Positions 36,501 through 43,808 of a DNA stretch of 64,000 nucleotides are shown piece after piece (the stretch's first letter is position 1; each line of letters begins with the position of its first letter). Both the position numbers and the translations under genes were made by a program. This DNA is from UBA2386 sp046306335 (lineage in GTDB: Bacteria > Planctomycetota > UBA1135 > UBA2386): NCBI GenBank assembly GCA_046306335.1, contig JBKDXM010000048.1, positions 7,957 to 71,956 on the forward strand, read 5' to 3'. The notes beneath the pieces were generated by a model. The model was not told the DNA's origin. It saw only the letters and a list, made by a program, of their open reading frames with translations, and did not search any database.

Positions 36501-36781
36501 GGCGTGTAGCCGCCGGGGCGCTTGTTGAACGGCAGGATCTTGGTGACCGGCTTGCGGCAGCTGGTCAGACCGGCGAGCGCGACCGAGGCGGCGACGGCGC
36601 CGAGGAAGCCGCGGCGCGAGACGTCGTCAGGGGCCTCGGTGATGCCCTCGGGGAACTCGCGCGCGAGCGTCGCCTGGAACTCCGGCGAGTTCTCCAGCTG
36701 GCCGAGGCTGCGCCAGTAGGTCGGTTCCGTCGTCTGGGTAGCGTTCATGGGCGACACGGTCGGAAGCGGGAGGGTGCTCAT
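33575..36781 (-). CDS. actB: ACIII subunit ActB, Tat-exported molybdopterin-like / iron-sulfur fusion
   Basis: 1068 residues. A Tat motif SRRGFLGAV (Arg56-57) is followed by a lipobox-like LAGLTSC (Cys75). Residues about 90-760 resemble molybdopterin oxidoreductases, which in ACIII carry no molybdenum. The C-terminal part is a four-cluster ferredoxin domain: CTGCSACMVACVAEN, CMQCENAPCESVCPV, CIGTRYCSNNCPYKVR and CTYCVQRI plus CAQACPTQAI. A His-rich loop (MSHAHDAHDDHGHGHAHAE, about 160-184) interrupts the first domain. It passes electrons from the quinol site toward ActA/ActE. The start at 36781 gives an ATGA overlap with ActA; ATG 36748 is an alternative. Confidence 0.94.
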   Translation of the reverse strand: MSTLPLPTVSPMNATQTTEPTYWRSLGQLENSPEFQATLAREFPEGITEAPDDVSRRGFLGAVAASVALAGLTSCRKPVTKILPFNKRPGGYTPGVPHFYATTLFRGGRGIGVLVKSNDGRPTKIEGNPAHPSSLGGSDLQLQAELIQLYDVGRSRKARGPMSHAHDAHDDHGHGHAHAEPDIWAEFDKWTQGDEYKGLVNAQGEGLHVLLAPTSSPSLLATIARMKSGSFPKAKFHFWNALHQDNELDGAQLAFGKPLATQHDFSKADVVLSLDSDFLGVDGNNLRSARQWAEGRRAPAKGKKLSRLYVAESMYSTTGTAADHRFRVKAGDVAAIAAALAKELGVGGELAAAVAGADAGAFEKNGQKWLPVVAKDLKAQNGRALVVCGPRQPAAVHALVHAINGALGAVGQTVTYTATPAGLDQKCLPSIQELAAAIGQGACKLLVCIGANPVYDAPADLGFGELLKTRKPKTTIHVGSHEDETAQLCDWHFPIAHDLESWGDACAHDGTVSLQQPLIAPLHGGASALEFLALINQEGNPADLVAARDTTYGYAIVKQHWQDKTGAADFEANWWPKALHEGVVAGSAFAAEATTLNAAGIAAAVAALPKSNGMEVVLRACAKMGDGRYANNSWMQEIPEPVTKLCWDNAACLSMATAQKLGVENGDMLTVTATVKGAPATLQIPAWIVPGHADDSVTINLGWGRKLPESCKVAKETGFNAYVLRNGGAWILGGAQVGRGQGRYDLVTTQEQGTMAGRAIVREASAATNEAEPRWAQKMSPLDKAAALQGKVEKDLNKSLWTERYDPSRKDPEVMKSPYQWGMVIDLNACTGCSACMVACVAENNVPMVGKIQVRRNREMFWIRTDRYFGSKATDKLNAAEDPQVAHMPVPCMQCENAPCESVCPVAATVHSPDGLNDMVYNRCIGTRYCSNNCPYKVRRYNYLDYIGNVPDTKRMAFNPDVTVRSRGVMEKCTYCVQRINGARIQAKLTNKKVGEGKDDVQLTTACAQACPTQAITFGNLLDLNSGVAKLAKLDLNYGLLSELNTKPRTTYLGRVRNPNPELLEAKA

Positions 36782-37455
36782 CGATGGCACGCCGAGCAGT
36801 GGGTCGGGGGGTTGAGGACCGGGGCGTTGTCGCCCTGCCATTCGAGGAGCTTCTTGGCGGCGGCGACGCTGTCGGCGGTCGGCTGCCAGTCCATCTGCGT
36901 CGTCGACACGCCGGCGGGCCGGATGTGCGGCGTCGGGTCGCGGTGGCACTCGAGGCACCAGCCCATGCTGAGCGGCTCGACCTGGCGGACGATCTCCATC
37001 TGGTCGACGCGGCCGTGGCAGCTCGTGCAGCCGACGTTCGCGCGCGCGTGCACGGCGTGGTTGAAGTAGGCGTACTGCGGCAGCAGGTGGACCTTCACCC
37101 ACTCGACCGGCTTGTTGTCACCCTTGCCGTCGCCGTAGGCCTCGCGCAGCGGCGCCAGCGCCAGGCTGTCCTTCTTGACGTTGGTGTGGCAGCCCATGCA
37201 CGTGTCGGCGTCCGGCACGGTGGCGTGCGGGCCGTTCTCGACCATGCGGTGGCAGTACCGGCAGTCCATGCCGAGCGCGCCCGCGTGCAGCTTGTGGCTG
37301 TAGTCGATCGGCTGGAAGGGCTGGTAGCCGACGTCCGTGTGCTTCGGCGAGAACCAGTAGGTGACGACGAAGACCACGAACAGACCGGTCGCCGCCGCGC
37401 CGAGAGCCAGGAAGGCGGGCAGCTTGTTGGTCCACTTGGGGAACAGGACGGTCAA
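36778..37455 (-). CDS. actA: ACIII subunit ActA, pentaheme cytochrome c
   Basis: 225 residues from a TTG at 37455. Five CxxCH sites are present: CRYCH, CMGCH, CTSCH, CLECH and CSACH, the last at the extreme C-terminus. One N-terminal membrane helix (about 12-35, AFLALGAAATGLFVVFVVTYWF) anchors it. The TTG is chosen because GGAGG lies 9 bases before it. The frame is open to an ATG at 37524, but that lacks such a site and adds a Pro/Ser-rich extension. It is the first gene of the respiratory operon and carries electrons within ACIII. Confidence 0.93.
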   Translation of the reverse strand: MTVLFPKWTNKLPAFLALGAAATGLFVVFVVTYWFSPKHTDVGYQPFQPIDYSHKLHAGALGMDCRYCHRMVENGPHATVPDADTCMGCHTNVKKDSLALAPLREAYGDGKGDNKPVEWVKVHLLPQYAYFNHAVHARANVGCTSCHGRVDQMEIVRQVEPLSMGWCLECHRDPTPHIRPAGVSTTQMDWQPTADSVAAAKKLLEWQGDNAPVLNPPTHCSACHR

Positions 37456-37464
37456 GTTGGATCC

Positions 37465-37469
37465 CCTCC
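37465..37469 (-). promoter_or_regulatory. Ribosome-binding site that decides the actA start
   Basis: GGAGG on the minus strand, 9 bases before TTG 37455. It supports a TTG initiator over the ATG 69 bases further upstream. Confidence 0.65.
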
Positions 37470-37622
37470 GAGATGGGGGCTGGGGGGTTGCAGACGCGGA
37501 AACAGTCGGCGGCGCCGAGCGCACGAGGGGCCGCCCAGCACTCGGTCCCCGTCCGCCATAAACCGGTTGGCGGCGCGGGTGCGCGAGCGCGGGGCACGTG
37601 CGTCGGCCCAGAAAGGGCGACC

Positions 37623-37651
37623 CATCTAAAAGACCAACCCACCATGGTCAA
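37623..37651 (-). promoter_or_regulatory. Possible promoter of the ACIII-caa3 operon
   Basis: On the minus strand TTGACC (37646-37651) and TAGATG (37623-37628) are spaced 17 bases apart, about 170 bases upstream of actA. The -35 is a good match (5 of 6) but the -10 is weak (3 of 6). Confidence 0.35.
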
Positions 37652-37743
37652 TTTCAGACTTGTGAGAAACCGCCTAGGACCTGTGGGAAGTTGCCGGCCG
37701 ACCGCCCCGCTCCCCCGCCGTTCCCCCACCGCCTCCTCGCCGT

Positions 37744-38895
37744 TCACCAGCCCGTCTGCCCTCGCACGAACGCCGTGATCGCCGGCAGCGCGAGGCGCTG
37801 CGCCAGGGGGTTGGGGTGGGGGTCCGCCGGCGTCACCCACAGGTCTTCCGCCGCCGTGGCCTGCAGGCTCGGCAGGACATCCAGGAAGGGGATGCCAGCC
37901 TGCTGGCAGTCGGCCGCGACCAGCGCGTGCAGCTTGGCGAAAGGGTAGAAGCGCCCGGGCCCAAGCCCCTGGAGGAAGGGCCACAGCACGACCATCAGCG
38001 GCACCTTGCGGGCGTCGCACCAAGCCTTGGTCTCGCGTAGTGACTTCTGCGGAACCCCTTGCGACCACATGGCTTCGAACGGTTTGTCTGAGGGATCGTA
38101 GAGCCCTGCCGCAGTGCCCTCCGCCGCCGGCAGCGCCAGTAGGTAGCCGACCCAGTCGAAGGTGGGATCGAGGTCGAGCGGCGCGCGGCGGACGGCACCG
38201 CGCAGCAGGTCCAGCAAGCGGATTCCGCTCGGCCGAATCGGCATGCCCAGGTTCAAGCCGCTGCTGGGGATCAGGTCGTTGAGGCACAGCGTCACGACGA
38301 CGGCGTCGGGCTCGAAGGCGTGGAAGCGGTTCTTCAGCCCGTACCAGTACTCGTCGACGCAGACCGTGCCGGCAGCGCCGCAGTTGATCGTGCGCACGTC
38401 GGCGCCGTCACGCCGGAGTTCGTCTTCGAGCAGGCGCACCCAGTTCTGCTCGGCGGGTATGCCCCAACCGAACGTGAACGAGTCGCCGAGGCAGAGCAGC
38501 CGGCGCTGGCCGGCCGGCTTGTGTTCGTCGAGGTCGGCGCGGTCGCGCAGGCCGAAGCGATTGTTCTCGACCGCGACGCGCCCCATGGCGTCGAGCCAGT
38601 CGCGCCGCAGCACGTCCTGGTCGGTGTAGCGCAGGAAGTACCGCTGGTTCGGTGCGATCATTAAGCGCGGCCGCGGCGCCTCCCATGGCACGGGCACGAT
38701 GCGGCCTTCGCCGACGGCGGTCTCGCGGTCGATCGGCGTGCGGTCGGGCAGTTCGTACGACAACTCGCCGAGCGGACGCGACGGCGGCAGCAGTCGCAGG
38801 ACGAACTCCGCGGCCGCGAGCGCAGCCAGCGTCGTTGCCATCGCCACCGCGGCGGCTGCCAGTCGGCGTCGGCGGCGAGGTGGTCGGTCGGCCAT
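37744..38895 (-). CDS. SGNH/GDSL-family hydrolase, membrane-anchored
   Basis: 383 residues. After a basic N-terminus there is one signal-anchor helix (about 12-32). The SGNH blocks are visible: LCLGDSFTFGWGIP (Ser about 137), NCGAAGTVCVDEYW (block II Gly), LCLNDL (block III Asn) and DPHPNPLAQ at the end (block V Asp/His). It is probably an extracytoplasmic esterase or acetyl-transfer enzyme acting on a glycan. It is divergently transcribed from the carbamoyltransferase cassette, 91 bases away, with which such hydrolases are often neighbours. Confidence 0.85.
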   Translation of the reverse strand: MADRPPRRRRRLAAAAVAMATTLAALAAAEFVLRLLPPSRPLGELSYELPDRTPIDRETAVGEGRIVPVPWEAPRPRLMIAPNQRYFLRYTDQDVLRRDWLDAMGRVAVENNRFGLRDRADLDEHKPAGQRRLLCLGDSFTFGWGIPAEQNWVRLLEDELRRDGADVRTINCGAAGTVCVDEYWYGLKNRFHAFEPDAVVVTLCLNDLIPSSGLNLGMPIRPSGIRLLDLLRGAVRRAPLDLDPTFDWVGYLLALPAAEGTAAGLYDPSDKPFEAMWSQGVPQKSLRETKAWCDARKVPLMVVLWPFLQGLGPGRFYPFAKLHALVAADCQQAGIPFLDVLPSLQATAAEDLWVTPADPHPNPLAQRLALPAITAFVRGQTGW

Positions 38896-38986
38896 GCGGG
38901 AACCTTACTTCGCGGCGTTCGAAGCCATGTAGACTGCTGCGCCGCCAGTTGCGCGCCGCACCGTCGCGCGCTGGCTGCCGTCTGGC

Positions 38987-40819
38987 ATGGCGACCCACAT
39001 CCTAGGCATCTCCGCCTTCTACCACGACTCCGCCGCGGCGCTGTTGCGTGACGGCGAAATCGTGGCGGCGGCGCAGGAAGAGCGCTTCACGCGCAAGAAG
39101 CACGACCCGGGCTTCCCGGCGCGCGCGGTCGAGTTCGCGCTGCAGCAGGCGGGCATCACCGCCGCCGACCTCGACTTCGTCGCCTTCTACGACAAGCCGA
39201 TCCTGAAGTTCCACCGGCTGCTGGAGACGTACTTGGCGTTCGCGCCGGCGGGGCTGGCGTCGTTCCGGCGCATGCTGCCGGTGTGGCTCGGCGACAAGCT
39301 GCACATGCGCGGCATGCTGACCAGGAACCTCGGCTGCAAGCCGAAGAACCGCTACGTCTTCCCCGAGCACCATGAGAGCCACGCCGCGAGCGCGTTCTAC
39401 CCGTCGCCGTTCGAGGACGCCGCGGTGCTGACGATGGACGGCGTCGGCGAGTGGGCGACGACGTCGCTCGGCGTCGGCGAAGGCAACAAGCTGCGGCTGC
39501 TGCAGGAGATCCGCTTCCCGCACTCGCTGGGCCTGCTGTACAGCGCCTTCACCTACTACTGCGGCTTCAAGGTCAACAGCGGCGAGTACAAGCTGATGGG
39601 GCTCGCGCCCTACGGCGAGCCGCGCTTCGAGAAGCAGATCCGCGAGCACCTGATCGACGTCCGCGACGACGGCAGCTACCGGCTCGACCTGACGTACTTC
39701 AACTACTGCCAGGGGCTCACGATGACGAGCCCGCGGTTCCACGCGCTGTTCGGCATGCCGCCGCGCCCGTCGGAGTCGCAGCTGGAGCAGGTCCACATGG
39801 ACCTCGCCGCGTCGATCCAGAAGGTCACCGAGGACGTCATGCTGAAGACGGCGCGGCACGCGCGCAAGGTCACCGGCAAGAAGCATCTCTGCCTCGCCGG
39901 CGGCGTCGCGCTCAACTGCGTCGGCAACGGCGTGATCCTGCGCGAGGGGCCGTTCGAGAAGATCTGGATCCAGCCGGCGGCCGGCGACGCCGGCGGCGCG
40001 CTCGGCGCCGCGCAGCTCGTGTGGCACAACCTGCTCGGCAAGCCGCGCACGGTGAAGCCGACCGACAGCCAGCGCGGCAGCCTGCTCGGCCCCAGGTACG
40101 AGTCGCGGGACATCAAGGCGTTCCTCGACGCGCAGGGCGTCGTCTACGAGGAACACGCGACCGAGGACGCGCTCGCCGACCGCGTCGCGCAGCTGATCGA
40201 GCAGGAGAACGTGATCGGCTGGTTCCAGGGTCCGATGGAGTTCGGCCCGCGCGCGCTCGGCTCGCGCAGCATCATCGGCGACGCCCGCTCGCCCAGGATG
40301 CAGAGCGTGATGAACCTGAAGATCAAGTTCCGCGAGTCGTTCCGGCCGTTCGCGCCGATCGTGCTGCGCGAGCGCGCCAGCGAGTACTTCGACATCGCGC
40401 CGCAGCACGACAGCCCGTACATGCTGATCGTCGCGCCGGTGCGCGCGGAGAAGCGCAAGCCGGTCGAGGCCGGCGCCATCGGGCTCGACAAGCTCAAGCA
40501 GCTGCGCTCGGTGGTGCCCGCCGTCACGCACGTCGACTTCTCGGCCCGCCTGCAGACCGTCGACGGCGAGCGCAACCCGCGCCTCGCCCGGCTGATGCGC
40601 CGCTTCGAGGAGCGCACCGGCTGCCCGGTGCTGATCAACACCAGCTTCAACGTCCGCGGCGAGCCGATCGTCTGCACGCCGCAGGACGCGCTGCGCTGTT
40701 GCCTCGGCACCGAGATGGACGTGCTCGTGCTGGAGAACTTCGTCGTCCGCCGCGCCGAGCAGAAGAACCTGCCGGTCATCGACCGCGACAAGTACCTCGC
40801 GTCGTTCCAGCTGGACTGA
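38987..40819 (+). CDS. Carbamoyltransferase (NodU/CmcH family)
   Basis: 610 residues. The N-terminal Kae1-like domain begins ILGISAFYHDSAAALLRDGE, with AAAQEERFTRKKHDPGFP, HHESHAASAFYPSPF and TMDGVGEWATTSLG. LAGGVALNCVGNG joins it to the C-terminal YrdC-like domain with FGPRALGSRSIIGDAR, KFRESFRPFAPIV and NTSFNVRGEPIVCTP. The enzyme transfers carbamoyl from carbamoyl phosphate through an adenylated intermediate to a hydroxyl of a sugar or small molecule. The substrate here is unknown. It is followed closely by the SxtJ-like and DUF5989 genes. Confidence 0.93.
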   Translation: MATHILGISAFYHDSAAALLRDGEIVAAAQEERFTRKKHDPGFPARAVEFALQQAGITAADLDFVAFYDKPILKFHRLLETYLAFAPAGLASFRRMLPVWLGDKLHMRGMLTRNLGCKPKNRYVFPEHHESHAASAFYPSPFEDAAVLTMDGVGEWATTSLGVGEGNKLRLLQEIRFPHSLGLLYSAFTYYCGFKVNSGEYKLMGLAPYGEPRFEKQIREHLIDVRDDGSYRLDLTYFNYCQGLTMTSPRFHALFGMPPRPSESQLEQVHMDLAASIQKVTEDVMLKTARHARKVTGKKHLCLAGGVALNCVGNGVILREGPFEKIWIQPAAGDAGGALGAAQLVWHNLLGKPRTVKPTDSQRGSLLGPRYESRDIKAFLDAQGVVYEEHATEDALADRVAQLIEQENVIGWFQGPMEFGPRALGSRSIIGDARSPRMQSVMNLKIKFRESFRPFAPIVLRERASEYFDIAPQHDSPYMLIVAPVRAEKRKPVEAGAIGLDKLKQLRSVVPAVTHVDFSARLQTVDGERNPRLARLMRRFEERTGCPVLINTSFNVRGEPIVCTPQDALRCCLGTEMDVLVLENFVVRRAEQKNLPVIDRDKYLASFQLD

Positions 40820-40824
40820 CCGCC

Positions 40825-41274
40825 ATGATCAAGCTCGATCTGCATCCGACGCCGCGCGTGCTGCAGCAGTTCGCCTTCCTGGCCCTGCCCGGCCTCGCGC
40901 TCCTCGCGTGGCTCGCGCTGCGTCTCCTGGGCGCGTTCGGCGCGATCGCTGCGCCGGCGTCGCCGTGGACCCACCCGGCCGTGCTCGCCGCGGCCGGCGT
41001 CGGGGCGCTGCAACTGGCGCTGTACTTCGCCGGTCGCCGCGAACCGAGCCGCTGGGTCTACGTCGGTCTCATGCTCGTCGCGTATCCGATCGGCCTCGTC
41101 GTCTCGACCGTGCTGATCGCCGTCATCTTCTACGCGTTGATCACGCCGATCGGCCTCGTGTTCCGCGCCATCGGCCGCGACGTGATGGGCCGCCGACCCG
41201 ACCGATCCCTGCCCACCTACTGGCACGATCGCGGCGCGCCGCGGCCGGCCGCCAGCTACTTCAAGCTCTACTGA
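40825..41274 (+). CDS. SxtJ-like small membrane protein
   Basis: 149 residues with three or four hydrophobic helices (about 14-35, 45-65, 73-115). The segment IFYALITPIGLVFRAIGRDVMGRRPDRSLPTYWHDR resembles SxtJ proteins, which accompany NodU/CmcH carbamoyltransferases and have no established activity. It begins 5 bases after the carbamoyltransferase stop, pointing to one transcript and a membrane partner role. Confidence 0.75.
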   Translation: MIKLDLHPTPRVLQQFAFLALPGLALLAWLALRLLGAFGAIAAPASPWTHPAVLAAAGVGALQLALYFAGRREPSRWVYVGLMLVAYPIGLVVSTVLIAVIFYALITPIGLVFRAIGRDVMGRRPDRSLPTYWHDRGAPRPAASYFKLY

Positions 41275-41279
41275 CACCG

Positions 41280-41489
41280 ATGAACGCTTCCGACGACAAG
41301 TCCTCGCAGGAGGAGTTCCTGCAAGCCGCCAAGGGCAAGGAGCGCGGCCTCGTCGCCGAGTTCGTCGCCTTCATGGCGGAGAACAAGCTCTGGTGGATGA
41401 CGCCGATCCTGGTCGTGTTCGGCCTCGTCGGCGTGCTGCTGCTGCTCGCCGCCACCGGCTTCGCGCCGTTCATCTACACGATGTGGTGA
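41280..41489 (+). CDS. DUF5989 small membrane protein
   Basis: 69 residues: a charged N-terminus, then FVAFMAENKLWWMTPILVVF and a single membrane hairpin or helix (about 38-65). The KLWWMTPILVVF pattern is that of DUF5989. It starts 5 bases after the SxtJ-like gene and is the third member of the cassette. Function unknown. Confidence 0.8.
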   Translation: MNASDDKSSQEEFLQAAKGKERGLVAEFVAFMAENKLWWMTPILVVFGLVGVLLLLAATGFAPFIYTMW

Positions 41490-41666
41490 GCGCGCCGCGC
41501 CTGCCGCTGCCCGCGGCGGCAGGCCCAGCGAGCGCCGCCTTCGGTCCGTGACGACGCGGCGGCGCGGTCGCGACCGTGCCGCCGCGTCCCAGAACGGGCC
41601 GGACGCGGATCGCGACCGCACCCGGGCCGGCACCCGGGACCGATAGCCCCGTCGCCACACACACGA

Positions 41667-41673
41667 CGGAGGA
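41667..41673 (+). promoter_or_regulatory. Ribosome-binding site of the sigma-factor gene
   Basis: CGGAGGA lies 4 to 8 bases before ATG 41678 and supports it as the start, over an in-frame upstream ATG at 41576. Confidence 0.65.
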
Positions 41674-41677
41674 CCGC

Positions 41678-42538
41678 ATGCGGGATCACGGGCTGGACAT
41701 CTATCTGTCCGAAATCAACGAAGTGCCGCTGTTGACGGCGAAGCAGGAGATCGAGCTCGCCAAGCGCATCCAGCGCGGCGACATGGAGGCGCGCGAGCAC
41801 ATGATCCGGGCCAACCTGCGCCTGGTCGTCTCGATCGCCAAGAACTACGTCAACCGCGGCCTCGCCTTCATGGACCTGATCGAGGAGGGCAACATCGGCC
41901 TCGTGCGCGCGGTCGAGAAGTTCGACCCGGCCGCGGGCTGCCGCTTCTCGACGTACGCGACGTGGTGGATCAAGCAGGGCATCCGCCGCGCGCTCGTCAA
42001 CACGGTGAAGACCGTGCGGGTGCCCAGCTACATGGCGGAACTGGTGTCGCGCTGGAAGGCGACGGCGATGGAGCTGGGCTACAAGCTCGGCCGGCCCGCG
42101 CGCACGTCGGAGATCGCCGAGCTGCTCGGCATCCCCGAGGAGAACTGGGACGTGGTGCGCGAGACCGTCGAGGCGACCTCGCAGCCGGTGTTCTCGATGA
42201 GCGACGACCAGAACGCCGGCTTCGCCGAGTCGATCGAGGACACGCGCCAGCCGGGCCCCGAGCAGCAGGCGCTGTCGGCGATGGAGATCCAGCGGTTGCG
42301 CGAGCTGCTCGAAGGCCTCGACAGCCGCGAGAGCCGCATCCTCAAGCTGCGGTTCGGCATCGGCGACGAGGAACCGATGACGCTGAAGGCGATCGGCAAG
42401 CGCTTCGGCCTGACGCGCGAGCGCGTCCGCCAGATGGAGCAGCAGGCGCTCGCCCGCCTCGGCGCCATCATGTCGCACGAATTCGGCGAGAACGCGGCCG
42501 TCGCGCCCGCGCGTCGCCGCTCTGCCTCCGGGACGTGA
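41678..42538 (+). CDS. Sigma-70 family RNA polymerase sigma factor (group 2-like)
   Basis: 286 residues from ATG 41678. It lacks region 1.1. Region 1.2 reads LDIYLSEINEVPLLTAKQEI. Region 2 has ARANLRLVVSIAKNY-like IRANLRLVVSIAKNYVNRG, DLIEEGNIGLVRAVEKFDP and FSTYATWWIKQGIRRAL. Region 3 follows, and region 4.2 is the helix-turn-helix MTLKAIGKRFGLTRERVRQMEQQA. The size is between RpoH and RpoS; short primary-type sigma factors with this YLxEINE start are familiar in Planctomycetota. Whether it is the housekeeping or a stress factor cannot be told. It precedes hemW by 31 bases. Confidence 0.93.
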   Translation: MRDHGLDIYLSEINEVPLLTAKQEIELAKRIQRGDMEAREHMIRANLRLVVSIAKNYVNRGLAFMDLIEEGNIGLVRAVEKFDPAAGCRFSTYATWWIKQGIRRALVNTVKTVRVPSYMAELVSRWKATAMELGYKLGRPARTSEIAELLGIPEENWDVVRETVEATSQPVFSMSDDQNAGFAESIEDTRQPGPEQQALSAMEIQRLRELLEGLDSRESRILKLRFGIGDEEPMTLKAIGKRFGLTRERVRQMEQQALARLGAIMSHEFGENAAVAPARRRSASGT

Positions 42539-42569
42539 CGGGGCGCGTCGGCGGCCGTAGGTTGGTCGC

Positions 42570-43763
42570 GTGCACGCGACGACGCAGCATCCATCCGGCG
42601 CCGGCGCGTCCTTGTACGTGCACGTGCCGTTCTGCGTGGTGAAGTGCGGCTACTGCGACTTCAACTCGTACGTCGTCGCCGACCGGACCGTGCACGACGT
42701 CTTCCTCGACGCGCTCGACGCCGAGCTCGCCGCCACCTGGCGCGGCGGCGCGCCGACGTCGGTCTTCGTCGGCGGCGGGACCCCCACGTTGCTCGATCCG
42801 CCGCGCTTCCGGCGCCTGTTCGAGATCCTCGCCCGCCGCGTGCCGCTGCGCGACGACTGCGAGTTCACCGTCGAGGCCAATCCGGAGAGCGTGACCCCGG
42901 AGAAGGCGGCGATCGCGCGCGCGGCGGGCGTCGGGCGCATGAGCATGGGCGTGCAGACCTTCCACGCGCGCCATCTGCGGTTCCTCGACCGCGCGCACGC
43001 CGCCGACCGCGCCGAGCAGGCGTTCGCCGAACTGCGCGCCGCGGGCTTCGACAACCTGAGCGTCGACTTGATGTTCGGCATTCCGGGCGAGACCTGCGAC
43101 GAATGGTCCGCCGACCTGGAGCGCGCGCTCGCGCTGCGGCCCGACCACCTGTCCTGCTACAACCTGACGTTCGAGCCGGGGACCAAGCTGCACCATGCGA
43201 TGGAGCAGGGCCGCGTGCAGCCCAACGACGACGAAGTCGACCGCGCGATGTTCCTGCACACGCGCCAGCGCCTCGCCGACGCCGGCTTCGACGCCTACGA
43301 GATCAGCAACTTCGCGGGCGCAGGCGGGCCGTGCCGGCACAACGACCACTACTGGCTGCAGGGCGACTACGTCGGCGTCGGGCCGGGCGCCGCGAGCCAT
43401 CGCCAGGGCGTGCGATGGACCAACCTCAAGCCGGTCGAAGCCTGGGCGAAGGCGGCGCTCGCCGGCCTGCCCGCCGCCGGCAGCGCCGAGACGCTGCGGC
43501 CGCGGCAGCGTGCCGCCGAGGCGATCTGGCTCGGTCTGCGCCGCCGCGACGGCGTCGACGTGGCGGCCATCGGCGACCGGCTCGGGGTCGACGTCGAAGC
43601 CGCGTTCGGCGCGATCCGCGACCAGCAGGTTGCCGCTGGCGACGTGCTGCGCGCTGGCGGGCGGATCCGGCTGTCGCCGGACGGCGTGCTGTTCGCCGAT
43701 CGTCTCAGCGGCGAATACCTCGCCGCAGGCCTTGGGGACGACGGCGACACCCGGTCGTCCTGA
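42570..43763 (+). CDS. hemW: HemW-like radical SAM heme chaperone
   Basis: 397 residues, GTG start. The radical SAM cluster motif is CVVKCGYCDF (Cys22, 26, 29) after LYVHVPF. Other blocks are VGGGTPTLL, EANPESVTPEKAAIARAAGVGRMSMGVQTF and DLMFGIPGET. The CRHNDHYWLQGDYVGVGPGAAS segment (HNxxYW) distinguishes HemW heme chaperones from true oxygen-independent coproporphyrinogen oxidases (HemN), and the second N-terminal Cys of HemN (CxxxCxxCxC) is absent. HemW inserts heme into respiratory enzymes, which fits the cytochrome-rich neighbourhood. Confidence 0.9.
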   Translation: MHATTQHPSGAGASLYVHVPFCVVKCGYCDFNSYVVADRTVHDVFLDALDAELAATWRGGAPTSVFVGGGTPTLLDPPRFRRLFEILARRVPLRDDCEFTVEANPESVTPEKAAIARAAGVGRMSMGVQTFHARHLRFLDRAHAADRAEQAFAELRAAGFDNLSVDLMFGIPGETCDEWSADLERALALRPDHLSCYNLTFEPGTKLHHAMEQGRVQPNDDEVDRAMFLHTRQRLADAGFDAYEISNFAGAGGPCRHNDHYWLQGDYVGVGPGAASHRQGVRWTNLKPVEAWAKAALAGLPAAGSAETLRPRQRAAEAIWLGLRRRDGVDVAAIGDRLGVDVEAAFGAIRDQQVAAGDVLRAGGRIRLSPDGVLFADRLSGEYLAAGLGDDGDTRSS

Positions 43764-43808
43764 CGGCCAGCCCGCCACCGGGCTGGCGACCCGCGCGTCG
43801 GCTGCCGG

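Larger units (their letters stand above)
37456..37743. other. Leader region of the ACIII-caa3 operon
   Basis: 288 bases between actA and the end of the SGNH-hydrolase gene, same orientation. It includes an AT-richer stretch at about 37621-37680, unusual for this genome, where a promoter is most likely. No gene is supported here. Confidence 0.5.

Noticed and set aside
33776..37069. A 1,097-codon open frame on the plus strand opposite actB
   Set aside because: It is antisense to the well-recognised ActB sequence with its cluster-binding Cys motifs; its own translation has no family signature and biased Arg/Val/Ala composition. It is a product of high GC.
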